Positions 20,880 to 31,219 of a stretch of DNA of 64,000 nt are shown here, in pieces (the stretch's first letter is position 1; every line of letters begins with the position of its first letter). The DNA is from Alopecurus myosuroides (taxonomy: Eukaryota; Streptophyta; Magnoliopsida; Poales; Poaceae): NCBI GenBank assembly GCA_028641055.1, contig CM054062.1, positions 177,650,726-177,714,725 of the forward strand, in the 5' to 3' direction. The notes below the pieces were generated by a model. The model was not told the origin of the DNA and did not search any database. It was given only the letters and a program-made list of their open reading frames with translations. The position numbers were made by a program, and so were the translations under genes.

Positions 20880-23814
20880 ATGGCCTCTCCGTCGTCCTCA
20901 CCGGTTCGCGCCTCCATCGACGAGCTTTTGGGCGACCTGGATCCACAGCTGGGGTCGCCCAAGCATGCCGGCGGCGGGCCGGAAACAACCACGGCATCCG
21001 CGGCGGGCGGAGGAAATGCTTCCGCCGCCGCGGACGTAGCGGGCCCAAGTACCACGACAACCCCGCCGTTCGCACCGGAAACGGCGGAGGAGAAAATCGA
21101 GCTCGTCGGCGAGACACTTGCCGCCGCGAAGGCCGCCGCCGCCGCCGCCGGAGCAGAAGAGGAGGAGGAAACTGCAGGCAACTGGAGTGCCTGCAGTATT
21201 CCCCCGGCTCTCCTTCCCAACCTGGAGAAGGAGGGCTTGGTGCTGAAAAAGAAATGGCGGCTCCCGGAGGAGGAGACTGAACCCATGCCACAAGAGGGCG
21301 AAAGGGTGCTCCTCGCCTCCCACCTTCTACGAGGTATGGGATTGCCACCTTCATCCTTCTTCCTCCAGGTTCTGTCACACTACAACATCCAACCACATAA
21401 CCTTCCTCCCAACTCTATTCTGTACATGGCCGGCTTCCAGGCCTTGTTCGAAGGTTACCTAGGAATAGAGCCTAGGTTAGATTTTTGGTTGTATTGCTTT
21501 GGGGTGAAGCGTAACTCTTCGGAGGGCGCGCTCCCAAATTGCGGAACCATTTCCTTTACTCTTCGGAGATTCCGAGAGGATTGGTTCCCCAAAATCAAAA
21601 CCTCAGAACCCGTCAAATTTTGGACGGGTTCTTTTTTCTATCACCCCGACGTGCCTTTTCCTAAAAAGGCCGTCGGGGTTCCACCTTTTGTGAACTCCAC
21701 CGCTGTTCCCCAGGATAACTGGGTGACAGAGGCCGTCCAGGTTCTGCCTCCAGATCTACTAAGGATCAAGAGGCGCATCGCCAAGCTCACTTCCTCCAAA
21801 CCTCCTTTGACCGGTATGGACACGGTCTTTTGCTGGCTGGATAGGCGGATTCAGCCGTTAGCAAACCACGGAGGCCGTCTCCTGTGTGAATACACAGGAG
21901 CCAAGGATCCAATGCGGACAACCGACAAGGATTGGCCCGCAAAAGAGCTTAGGCGGCGCATCAATCAGTTGGTCGCATCGCGCGACCAATACACGGAGAG
22001 TCGGCCAATGTACACGGCCGACAACCCCGCTCCTAAGGTAATTTTTCCGTTATTTGGGTATAATCTTACTTCCTGGATAATCTACCTTTTGAATCTGATT
22101 GGTTTTTTCCAACAGCTTGTGGATCTTCCAGACTCGGAGTTAGCCTCCGAGGCCGAGCTGGATGCGCTGCGCACCGCCGCTACGGGTGGGCGCAAACGCA
22201 AGAAGATAATTTCTTCGGATGAAATTATCGACCTTGACGGAATCCCCGTCGCCACTTCCAGGTTATTTTCTTCTGGGTTTTTTCTTTTATGGGATCTTTT
22301 TCGTCCATCTTCGGTGTTTTAACCTTTTCCGGGTTTTTGGTTTTTAGCTTACCCCCCTCCAACTTGAAGCTGAGAAAGTTGAAGAAACTCAGAGCTTCTT
22401 CTAACCGAGGCAGCCAACCATCTCCCGCCGTCGCCCCGGACACGCCGCAGACAATGGCGGAAGAACCTACTGCCGCCACCACCACCAAGCCCCCAGAGCC
22501 CAGCCAGCCCGTTGTGTCCGAGTCGGACACGAGGGAAAGGGCGGCTCCAGAGGTGGGGAAATCTTCTCGGACTTTCGACAAGGAAATCCCCACCTTTGAC
22601 AAGGATTTTAAGGCTATAAATGATGGCTTGAACGCGGCCGAAAATCACTTCGCGGAATACGCGAAAGAATTCCGAGAAAACTTAGCAGGTTTGCAACGCA
22701 TGAGCCAGGTATGTAACTCTAGCCCCCAAGCATTAAACAAAATGCATGCTTTTTTTCTTTGATGTTTTTTATTAACCATACTTTTCCTTGCTGTGTTTCA
22801 GCAAACCTCCGAGGCCATAAACCTTGAAGTTTTCAGGAAGCTCACTATCAAGAATAAAGAAGTTCGAAGTCTTCTTTCTATTCTTGAGGAGAGAGAGGCG
22901 GAGCTGGAATCATCTCAGCTCGCTTTGACGGAAACGAAAGGTAAGCTTTTTCGTTTTGAAATTTCCGATTTAAGATTTTGTCTAAGTTTTTTCCCGAGGA
23001 AATTGATCAACTCGGATTTTCCCTTGCTTTTCAGCTGCTTTAGCTGAAGCTAAACAAGCAGCGGAAGATTCCGGCAACGCCGAGATTCTCCGTAATGAGA
23101 ACATTGAGCTTCACAAGAATCTTGTGAAGGCTCAACAAGACCTGGAAGCCAGCAATCTGGCCCTTGGAGTGGCTAACTCCAAGGCTTCCGAACAGGCAGA
23201 GAAAGACAAATCCACCATTCAGGATTTGACTGAAGCTCTGAATCTTCGCCTGGAGGAAGTTTCCGAGATCGATAAACTCATCGGTAAATTTCTTACCCTT
23301 GTCCTCATCTTTCCATGTTTTGTTTTCTCTGTTTGTCTCCTTAACCCTTTTGTATGTTTTATTGGATCAACCAGGAGACACCCCAGATGGCACTCGGGCT
23401 GCAGGCATCCGAGCTTTCGGGGAGACATGGAACTTGGTGAAGGCTGCTGCAACGCAGCTAGTAGGCAAGTTTCTTCCCGAAAAATCTGGGGAATGCTCGG
23501 AGGTTGAAAAACTTCCGGGTATCATCATGGAGGTGGCGGAGTCCAAGGAGTCTGTTCTCCGCTCCGCTGCACGGGGTGGTGCGCGCATGGCCTTAGGCCT
23601 TATGCGCATGCACTACCCTAGTGCCAAATCCTGGCGTGTGGCCACCGGTGTCCCTCAGGGATACACGGATGCGCAACGATCCACCATCTTTGGTGAAGTT
23701 AAGGGCCACGCCACCCAGATTGTCGCCATGGTAAATGTCGCCGTCAACTATCCAGAAGAAGAAGCTCCTCCAATCCCCGATGAAGAGAGCAGCGAGGAGG
23801 AGTCGGATTCTTGA
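20880..23814 (+). CDS. Antisense accessory protein of the Tat element (six exons)
   Basis: Runs against gag-pol inside the element. I infer six exons from GT-AG sites that keep one frame: 20880-22037, 22116-22261, 22348-22708, 22802-22940, 23035-23283 and 23375-23814, giving 830 aa. Residues 1-110 are low-complexity Ala, Pro, Ser and acidic. About 140-210 (LLASHLLRGMGLPPSSFF through YLGIEPRLDFW) match the plant 'putative gypsy type transposon' domain (Pfam Transposase_28). The middle is Lys- and Pro-rich; exons 4 and 5 form a long coiled coil; the C-terminus is acidic (DEESSEEESDS). Intron 1 (78 bp) is in frame and lacks stops, so it could be retained. Such antisense genes are known from Tat elements of grasses, and their function is unknown. 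No break is seen, unlike in pol. Exon edges are predictions. Confidence 0.8.
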
Positions 23815-24430
23815 AGGGTTACCTGGAACCTGGATAGAAAAATTAGACAATAGGAGCATTACTGTTCTTTCATTTGTAATCCGAAATGTAATGCTTCATA
23901 TGTATTAATGAAAATTCCGCCTTTTGCAGTTTAAACTATGAAATTACTTTGCAAGTTGTTTGAATTTTACCACTCCTTTATCTTCTAAGTTCTCTGGTGT
24001 GTATGCTTTAACTGTCCTTAGTGTTTGAAATGGCTCAAATAGCATTATGAATCGTTATGCCGAGTAACTGGGGACGAACCAAGCAGTTTTGAAACTCGAA
24101 AACATGAATCATGCTAAAGGCATTTTTACTAACTAGTTCCAGTAACCCAGCATACGCACGATCAGATAAAGACTTAGAGAAACAAGGAAAGTTTTAAGTG
24201 AAACTTGGGCACGCAGGCAATTCAAGTTTCCTTTAGCCGTTAAAAGGCTGAAAAATCATTCAGTTATGTAACGCCGAGTACGCAAGCACAATTCGGGTTA
24301 ACATTGAGAAATTTGTAAGATCATTGGGAAATAGATGAGGCGGAAACACTTTGCACTTATAAGAAAAATAGATGACAGCATTCCGACAACTTTATTTCAT
24401 GATCTCAAAAGATGTTTACATAGATTTGAA
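23815..24430. other. Tat element, stretch between the converging genes
   Basis: About 620 bp between the end of the antisense gene and the end of the truncated reverse transcriptase. It should hold the 3' untranslated part of the antisense transcript. I found no integrase or RNase H motif (no HHCC, DDE or DAS-type blocks) in any frame, so the RNase H to integrase segment has been lost here. Confidence 0.7.
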
Positions 24431-25411
24431 CTAAGTACAGAAGGGGACATAACTTGCTAGGTGTTCCCAGGCTTCCGCAATCCACTTGACCTTGTCGAAA
24501 CTTTTCAGCAGCTTGAAGCGTGGTAGGGTTTTAGCCCCCAGCCAACTAAGAAATCTTTTTATGGCTGTGGGGGAACCCGGCAATTCTGGGACATCTTTTT
24601 CATACGTATGCTCTGAGATGTTCGAGATTGCTTTCATCTTTTCCGGGTTAACTTCTATTCCTCTGTGAGAAACGATGAAACCTAGAAGTTTTCCTGAGGG
24701 AACCCCGAATACGCACTTAGATGGATTCAACTTCATCTTGTAAGTGCGCAAGTTTTCGAAGGTTTCTCGCAAATCCTCAAGGAGTGTATCTTTTTCCTTG
24801 GTTACGACAGCAATATCGTCCACGTAAACATGGACATTTTTTCCAATCTGACTATGCAAACAACGTTGCATGCAACGCTGGTATGTTGCACCTGCGTTCT
24901 TCAGGCCAAAAGGCATGGTTACGTAGTAATACGTCCCGTACGGGGTTATAAAAGAAGTCTTGATTTGATCTTCCTTTTTCATGCGTATTTGGTGGTACCC
25001 GGAGTATGCATCCAAAAAGCATAAAAGCTCAGAGCCTGCAGTGGCGTCTATTATTTGATCGATTCGCGGTAGCGCAAACCTATCTTTCGGACATAACTTG
25101 TTCAATCCTGTGTAATCTATACACATTCTGAGGGCAGTTGTATCTTTCTTCGGTACTAATACCGGATTTGCGGACCAGTCAGTATGGATTACCTCCTTGA
25201 TGAAATCCGCTGCTAAAAGCCGGATAATTTCCTTGCCAATAGCCTTCCGTCTTCTTCCGTCAAATCGACGGAGACCTTGTTTGACGGGTTTTGATCCGGG
25301 AATAACCTTGAGTTGGTGCTCAGCAAGTTCCCTGGGTACGCCTGGCATGTCAGCTGGACACCAGGCAAAAATGTCCCAGTTCTCACGGAGGAACTTGATG
25401 AGCTCGCCTTC
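24431..25411 (-). pseudogene. Reverse transcriptase of the Tat element, truncated, behind an amber codon
   Basis: Continues in the same frame as Gag-protease after one TAG (25414-25412). The first in-frame ATG is at 25348. RT blocks are present in order: a DFIKEV...NPVLVPKK start, CIDYTGLNKLCPKD, LDAYSGYHQIRM with the first catalytic Asp, TMPFGLKNAGATYQ, VYVDDIAVVT with the catalytic YVDD, and a LLGFIVSHRGIEVNPEK thumb region. Then IKRFLSWLGAKTLP matches the segment before RNase H, and the frame stops at 24431. The polymerase core looks complete, but RNase H and integrase are missing. The amber codon could be a simple nonsense change or a readthrough site. On its own the ATG at 25348 would give a 305-aa product lacking the first part of the domain. 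Confidence 0.85.
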
Positions 25412-28400
25412 CTATTTGTCGGTCATCCCAGTCCCTACAACGACGAATTTTGTCGGATCTTTGGGATCTAGGATTACCTGTCTTGTATTCTCGGATGCCT
25501 TGAAGCTATCTGTTGGCTTCCGAGTTTCTTTTCCTGCCGGCATTTCTTTCGGCGATACCTCCTTGGCTAACTCCTTCAGTTCTTCCTGAGCTATAACTCT
25601 TTGAGCGCAAAGGGCGTTTTGCTTCTCCAACTCGTTTGCCAGCTTGAAATCACCGGCAATGGTGATTACTCCTCCTTTGGGTCCTGGCATCTTCAGCTTG
25701 TTGTAGATATAGCAAGATCTTGCCATAAACTTAGCAAAAGCCGGACGTCCGAGTATTGCGTGATACACGCTCTCGAACGGCACAACTTCGAAGGATACTT
25801 TTTCCTGCCGGAAGTGATCTTTATCTCCGAAGGTGACATCTAGGGAAATTTCTCCTAGGGATCGTGCTTGCCTGCCAGGAACGATGCCATGGAAGCGTAT
25901 ATTGCTGTAGTTGAGCTGGGACTCGGATATCTTCAAGTGCTTCAGTGTATCCAGGTACATTATATTGATGCTGGATCCTCCGTCCATCAGCACTCTTCTT
26001 AGCCTAGTGTTTTGAACAATAGGGCTTACAACAAGAGCTTGTGTGCCGGGTTCAGGGATATTTCCGGGATGATCAGACTGATCCCAGATTATCGGTGTGT
26101 TGGAATACTTCAAGAATTTTGGGGTTGCAGGAACAACCGCGTTTATTTCTCGAAGTGTCCTTTTGGCCACCTTTGCTGACGGGGTTGCTAGGAAAGTTAG
26201 CATTGCTTCTCCGTCAACTCTCGGAAATTTAGGTTCGCCTTTTCGCTGTTGTTCCTGTATTTTATCATCAGTGTCCGATTCACTGTCTTCTTTTTCAGCT
26301 TCTGGCTTTTGTTTGGCAGGTTTCCTCTTGGAACCCTTCCCTTTATTTCCGGATCCTGCATTGCCTTTCATATGCTTGTTTAGCCGGCATTGCGCGTTCG
26401 TGTGGGTTGGTTTCCCAAACTGAGAGTGGTGGACGCAGGGTTCCGACTTAATTCTCTCCCATTCTTCAGGAGTGTAATTGATGGGATCCGGACTGCGGCC
26501 TTTCCACTTGTTCCCTTTTTCTCCTCCAAAGGCTAAGTTAACCTCCTTGGGCTTTGTTGTTGACTCCGGAGTTCCTTTTTTATCAGAACGAGGTGTTTTC
26601 TTGGCCAGTATCAGTGACTCAATATTGCCTCCTCTTGCTCTGATATCGTCTTCGGCTGCAGCATGCTCATTAGCGGTTGTAAGCATAGATCCGAGATCTT
26701 TGTGCTTTTTAGAACCAACCATGAACGGTACAAGTCCGGGTTTTAGGCCATTGACGAAAGCATGCATTGCTTGTACGTCAGTTACTCCAGAGCAACTATT
26801 CTTCATTGCAGTCCATCTGGAGATGAAATCCACGTATGGTTCGTCTTCAAATTGGGTGCAACGGTTCAGCTGGTTGATGCTATTTGGGCGTTTGTATGTT
26901 CCTCGAAAATGCTGAGTAAATACTCTCGCCATATCATCCCAACTGTCGACAGTTCTTGATGGTAAACCATTAATCCAATCTCTGGCTCCGTCTAGCAACA
27001 TTAGGGGAAGAAACTTGACAGCTTCCAGGTCTGTCCCGTTGTTGATCTGGACGGCTGTGTAATAATCTGAAAGCCAGGTATCCGGGTTTGTACTGCCGGT
27101 ATATTTTTGGTAGGTTGGACCAACTTTGGCGAAGCCAGAGTGCAGGGTTATCCTTCGGATCCTGTCTGTAAAACACTTAGGACCAAAGTATAGATCATCC
27201 TTTTCTGCTCTATCAATATGTGCAGAATATCTCCCGGCTGAATGGACAGAAGGGGATCTGCTCCTTTCTTTTCCATTGTTACGCGGACGCGTTTTTCCGA
27301 GGTTATCTCTATCTCTTCCGTTGTCACGCCCTCTGGGATTAGGTGGAGTCCTGCTCCTATACCTTTCCTTATCTTTGGGCGGTGTCCGAGATCTTTCACG
27401 CCTGTGAGGTGTATCGTATCTTCCAGCTTTTTCAGCTGGGTTTCTCGGAGGTGGCATTATTTTGCCGTCATTCCGGTGTTTGTCTTCCCGATCGTGTGGT
27501 TTATATCCATCTTTCGGGAGATGAGGTCCGGTTCTAGACGCTGCGTCCCGGTTGTCGGGGTTTTTCTTGTCTTTTCTCGGATCCTCTTTTTTATCCGAAT
27601 CTCCGGGTTCTTCCGGTCCAGGTGCTCCAGCAGCGCAAGTAACAGTTTTGCAGAGGGCGGAATTATCATGCAGCCTCCCTGATCGCTCTTGTCCTCGCTG
27701 TTGCTGCTGTAATGCTTTTCCTAGGAAAGCATACACCCCTTGGAGTTTTTCCCCGTTGGAGTACAGATCATTGTTCAGGATGGCGAACGCTGCTTCCGCG
27801 TTTTCGGCTGCGGTTTTGTATATTGGTTCGCCCTTGGCATCTTTGCCGTTTAACTGCTTTTGCCAAGATGGGTTATAGAACCTTTCTTTCGGCGGCAGTT
27901 CTTCCGGTTTTGCAATTCCGGGTAACCTCGTAGGTTTTAAGGCAGATCTATGCTTTCTCTCGTACTCCTCAATTTCTTCCTTCATAATTTTGATGTCATT
28001 ATGGGTTTGTTGGAGATGTTGCCGAGATCTAAGCAGCTGTTGCTGTTGCCGTTGGAAAGCTTGTCTCCTGGCTTCCAGCATCTCAGGGGGTTCATTGGGT
28101 CCCACTGGAGTTTGTAATAGTTCTTGCTCTTCCAGTTCTGTCATTGGCGGAGCAGTGATTTCCTTAGATTTCTTTTCCGTAGGCTTTGTGCCACTAATAT
28201 CTCCAACTTCCAGGTTTTCATCAGCGAGATCAGCTGACTTTTTCTTCCGGAGTTTGTACTGGAGTTTTTTAGAAGCACGGTGCTTTTTCTTGGAAGATGG
28301 AGGTTTTTTGACAGGTTCATCCTCTGTCATCTCCTTGACATTAGGAAATATCGGAGAAGTTTCTCCGTCTTCCCTCTCCTCTGCTGGCGGAGGGGTTTTA

Positions 28401-28849
28401 GGGCTTTCCTGGCTATCGTCACCCGTTGTATCAGCTGGTTTTGCCATTAGCACTTCATGGAATCCCTCTTGAAAGGACTTAACTTTTCTTACGAAGGCAT
28501 CATCATCTTCGTCTTCGGAGAAGTTATCCGATCCGGTTTCCGACTCCAATCTTGCCTCAATGGCGGCGAGCACGGACTCTGTTTCCGAGTTCATCGTCTG
28601 GTTGACGGATGTCGGATCTTCCGTCTCTGTGACGGGTATTGGTTCTTCCGTCTCTGTGACGGGTGTATTGTTGTCTGCCTCTTGCACGGGATTTCCGTTA
28701 TCCGTGTTTTCGGCGATCTCGGATTGCACCATGCCGATAAAGTGCGTATCACTGTTTTGTCGGCGATCTGAGCAAAATCCGGCATCATAGTCGTCTTCGA
28801 CTGGGTATAGGGCGGGTGGGAGATAATTGCTTTCACCGCAAAACCCCAT
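25412..28849 (-). CDS. Gag-protease polyprotein of the Tat element
   Basis: An open frame of 1145 aa from the first ATG after the primer site (the frame itself is open upstream into the LTR, so the start is a choice). Residues about 1-400 are acidic then Lys- and Gln-rich with a coiled-coil-like stretch. About 484-534 is an Arg/Ser-rich segment (RERSRTPP, RSRTPP, ERSRSPS). About 559-707 is the retrotransposon Gag capsid domain (FLPLMLLDGARDWINGLP, FTQHFRGTYKRP, YVDFISRW). C805, H808, H816 and C821 form a variant zinc knuckle. About 940-1040 is the aspartic protease with D956 in DGGSS, the Tat form of the catalytic motif, and ILGRPAF for its second conserved block. Gag packages the RNA and the protease cuts the polyprotein. 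The frame ends at an amber codon directly before the reverse transcriptase. Confidence 0.88.
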   Translation of the reverse strand: MGFCGESNYLPPALYPVEDDYDAGFCSDRRQNSDTHFIGMVQSEIAENTDNGNPVQEADNNTPVTETEEPIPVTETEDPTSVNQTMNSETESVLAAIEARLESETGSDNFSEDEDDDAFVRKVKSFQEGFHEVLMAKPADTTGDDSQESPKTPPPAEEREDGETSPIFPNVKEMTEDEPVKKPPSSKKKHRASKKLQYKLRKKKSADLADENLEVGDISGTKPTEKKSKEITAPPMTELEEQELLQTPVGPNEPPEMLEARRQAFQRQQQQLLRSRQHLQQTHNDIKIMKEEIEEYERKHRSALKPTRLPGIAKPEELPPKERFYNPSWQKQLNGKDAKGEPIYKTAAENAEAAFAILNNDLYSNGEKLQGVYAFLGKALQQQQRGQERSGRLHDNSALCKTVTCAAGAPGPEEPGDSDKKEDPRKDKKNPDNRDAASRTGPHLPKDGYKPHDREDKHRNDGKIMPPPRNPAEKAGRYDTPHRRERSRTPPKDKERYRSRTPPNPRGRDNGRDRDNLGKTRPRNNGKERSRSPSVHSAGRYSAHIDRAEKDDLYFGPKCFTDRIRRITLHSGFAKVGPTYQKYTGSTNPDTWLSDYYTAVQINNGTDLEAVKFLPLMLLDGARDWINGLPSRTVDSWDDMARVFTQHFRGTYKRPNSINQLNRCTQFEDEPYVDFISRWTAMKNSCSGVTDVQAMHAFVNGLKPGLVPFMVGSKKHKDLGSMLTTANEHAAAEDDIRARGGNIESLILAKKTPRSDKKGTPESTTKPKEVNLAFGGEKGNKWKGRSPDPINYTPEEWERIKSEPCVHHSQFGKPTHTNAQCRLNKHMKGNAGSGNKGKGSKRKPAKQKPEAEKEDSESDTDDKIQEQQRKGEPKFPRVDGEAMLTFLATPSAKVAKRTLREINAVVPATPKFLKYSNTPIIWDQSDHPGNIPEPGTQALVVSPIVQNTRLRRVLMDGGSSINIMYLDTLKHLKISESQLNYSNIRFHGIVPGRQARSLGEISLDVTFGDKDHFRQEKVSFEVVPFESVYHAILGRPAFAKFMARSCYIYNKLKMPGPKGGVITIAGDFKLANELEKQNALCAQRVIAQEELKELAKEVSPKEMPAGKETRKPTDSFKASENTRQVILDPKDPTKFVVVGTGMTDK

Positions 28850-29052
28850 TGCTTCCGCGGTTAATCCGATAAAGATATTAGCAGATCCAATCGGTAAAAC
28901 GCAGGCACTTACCAGATGGTTTTGCGCCGGTATGTAGGATCCGTTGTCGAGGAAGCGTCCGACGTCGTCGTCGAATTCCAAGCTTCCGACAGTGATCGAT
29001 CTTCCGATTCCGCCTAATATCCCAGATCGGAACTTCACGCCTGACGTCGTTT

Positions 29053-29071
29053 GCCCCACGGTGGGCGCCAA
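29053..29071 (-). promoter_or_regulatory. Primer binding site of the Tat element
   Basis: On the minus strand TTGGCGCCCACCGTGGGGC begins one or two bases after the 5' LTR. It is the primer site form seen in plant gypsy elements of this group; I do not assign the tRNA. It fixes the minus orientation. Confidence 0.85.
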
Positions 29072-29072
29072 C

Positions 29073-29645
29073 TGTCGAGACATCGTAGTAGTTTTCATAG
29101 ACTGGGGTGCCATGAGACTACGGTAGAGACGTGGGGTAACGGGATAGCGTAGTAACACAGAACACGGGATTTACCCAGGTTCGGTACGTCGCGACAGTAC
29201 GGCGTACCTACTCCTGCACTTCTCACTATGTGGGACTAAAGCCCGTATAATAAGGTTACAATGTAAGGGAATAGATCCAGCTACTCGTCGAGGATGAACT
29301 TCCCGGCGAGTTGCGTAAGGCTTAAGCTTGGACCTAGAACCTTGGAACTAAAGGAACTTATGAAATCTATCTCCCGTCCGGCTTTATATAATAGCCGGAT
29401 TAGGGCTTACAGAACCAGAAACCTAGAAGACTACGTTTAACTTGTAACTTGGAAAGTAAGGAATCCGTCTTCTCCTCCAAGCCAGATCACGCGGGCCGTG
29501 ATCCGGGTTCTTCTAGAATCCGGCTTCTACGCGTCGGACTACTGGGCCGCCCAATGGACCTAAGCCCATTACCTTGCAGGCCACCCTGGTAGTCCAGCTC
29601 TTTTGTCTACCATCTTCTATACCCCTATTCGGTATATATCCGACA
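29073..29645 (-). repeat. 5' LTR of the Tat element
   Basis: 573 bp with no difference from the other LTR. Its promoter TATA lies at 29383-29390 and two neighbouring hairpins lie at 29485-29523. Confidence 0.95.
29377..29399 (-). promoter_or_regulatory. LTR TATA box inside a hairpin
   Basis: TATATAAA (minus strand) sits in the loop of a perfect 7-bp inverted repeat TCCGGCT / AGCCGGA. This is the likely Pol II promoter for the gag-pol RNA. The same sequence is in the 3' LTR at 20068-20090. Confidence 0.65.
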
Positions 29646-29650
29646 CCTCG
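29646..29650. repeat. Target site duplication CCTCG, right copy
   Basis: Pairs with 19759-19763. Confidence 0.95.
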
Positions 29651-29661
29651 TGTTGCATCCC
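29651..29661 (+). pseudogene. 5S ribosomal RNA gene, last 11 nt of the split copy
   Basis: TGTTGCATCCC completes the gene begun at 19656: 108 + 11 nt make the full 119. Confidence 0.92.
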
Positions 29662-29853
29662 CTTTTTGCGTATAAATACGTCGGATTTTTTTTTTTTGCG
29701 AAACTTGAAGACGGGAGGTCGATGGTAAATCCGTGGAGTTCGTGATATATTAATACGGCCGGTCGTGGTAAAATCGGGGCTGAAATGGACGGTAAAACAG
29801 GCGCGTGGTACGGGAAGGTGCGAGCATAAGGTAAAACGGAGTGATACCATGTC

Positions 29854-29972
29854 GGATGCGATCATACCAGCACTAAAGCACCGGATCCCATCAGAACTTC
29901 GAAGTTAAGCGTGCTTGGGCGAGAGTAGTACTAGGATGGGTGACCTCCTGGGAAGTCCTCGTGTTGCATCCC
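29854..29972 (+). rRNA. 5S ribosomal RNA, variant
   Basis: C to T at 29899. Confidence 0.95.
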
Positions 29973-30165
29973 CTTTTTGCGTATAAATACGTCGGATTTT
30001 ATTTTTTTTGCGAAACTTGAAGACGGGAGGTCGATGGTAAATCCGTGGAGTTCGTGATATTTTAATACGGCCGTTCGTGGTAAAATCGGGGATGAAATGG
30101 ACGGTAAAACAGGCGCGTGGTACGGGAAGGTGCAAGCATAAGGTAAAACGGAGTGATACCATGTC

Positions 30166-30284
30166 GGATGCGATCATACCAGCACTAAAGCACCGGATCC
30201 CATCAGAACTCCGAAGTTAAGCGTGCTTGGGCGAGAGTAGTACTAGGATGGGTGACCTCCTGGGAAGTCCTCGTGTTGCATCCC
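30166..30284 (+). rRNA. 5S ribosomal RNA
   Basis: Gene identical; upstream spacer changes at 30074 and 30092. Confidence 0.97.
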
Positions 30285-30477
30285 CTTTTTGCGTATAAAT
30301 ACGTCGGATTTTATTTTTTTTGCGAAACTTGAAGACGGGAGGTCGATGGTAAATCCGTGGAGTTCGTGATATTTTAATACGGCCGGTCGTGGTAAAATCG
30401 GGGCTGAAATGGACGGTAAAACAGGCGCGTGGTACGGGAAGGTGCAAGCATAAGGTAAAACGGAGTGATACCATGTC

Positions 30478-30596
30478 GGATGCGATCATACCAGCACTAA
30501 AGCACCGGATCCCATCAGAACTCCGAAGTTAAGCGTGTTTGGGCGAGAGTAGTACTAGGATGGGTGACCTCCTGGGAAGTCCTCGTGTTGCATCCC
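30478..30596 (+). rRNA. 5S ribosomal RNA, A-box variant
   Basis: C to T at 30538 (GCGTGTTTGG), inside the A box. Confidence 0.94.
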
Positions 30597-30789
30597 CTTT
30601 TTGCGTATAAATACGTCGGATTTTATTTTTTTTGCGAAACTTGAAGACGGGAGGTCGATGGTAAATCCGTGGAGTTCGTGATATTTTAATACGGCCGGTC
30701 GTGGTAAAATCGGGGCTGAAATGGACGGTAAAACAGGCGCGTGGTACGGGAAGGTGCAAGCATAAGGTAAAACGGAGTGATACCATGTC

Positions 30790-30907
30790 GGATGCGATCA
30801 TACCAGCACTAAAGCACCGGATCCTATCAGAACTCCGAAGTTAAGCGTGCTTGGGCGAGAGTAGTACTAGGATGGGTGACCTCCTGGAAGTCCTCGTGTT
30901 GCATCCC
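30790..30907 (+). rRNA. 5S ribosomal RNA, variant with 1-nt deletion
   Basis: C to T at 30825 and loss of one G in the C box (CCTGGAAG for CCTGGGAAG); 118 nt. Possibly a pseudogene. Confidence 0.9.
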
Positions 30908-31100
30908 CTTTTTGCGTATAAATACGTCGGATTTTATTTTTTTTGCGAAACTTGAAGACGGGAGGTCGATGGTAAATCCGTGGAGTTCGTGATATTTTAA
31001 TACGGCCGGTCGTGGTAAAATCGGGGCTGAAATGGACGGTAAAACAGGCGCGTGGTACGGGAAGGTGCAAGCATAAGGTAAAACGGAGTGATACCATGTC

Positions 31101-31219
31101 GGATGCGATCATACCAGCACTAAAGCACCGGATCCCATCAGAACTCCGAAGTTAAGCGTGCTTGGGCGAGAGTAGTACTAGGATGGGTGACCTCCTGGGA
31201 AGTCCTCGTGTTGCATCCC
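31101..31219 (+). rRNA. 5S ribosomal RNA
   Basis: Identical to the reference copy. Confidence 0.97.

Larger units (their letters stand above)
19764..29645 (-). mobile_element. Tat-lineage gypsy retrotransposon, RNase H and integrase missing
   Basis: A 9882-bp element on the minus strand with identical 573-bp LTRs and a CCTCG target duplication inside a 5S gene. Order in element sense: 5' LTR 29073-29645, primer site, Gag-protease (28849-25412), amber codon, reverse transcriptase (to 24431), then the 3' end of an antisense gene (23814-20880), polypurine tract and 3' LTR 19764-20336. The protease DGGSS motif, the large Gag and the antisense gene with a 'putative gypsy type transposon' domain are hallmarks of the Tat lineage. 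RNase H and integrase, which should follow reverse transcriptase, are absent, so new copies need integrase supplied by a relative. The identical LTRs imply a very recent insertion. Confidence 0.94.

Noticed and set aside
25601..29126. Plus-strand frames opposite the Tat gag
   Set aside because: Shadows of the 1145-aa Gag-protease frame; no splice-consistent gene or domain on that strand.
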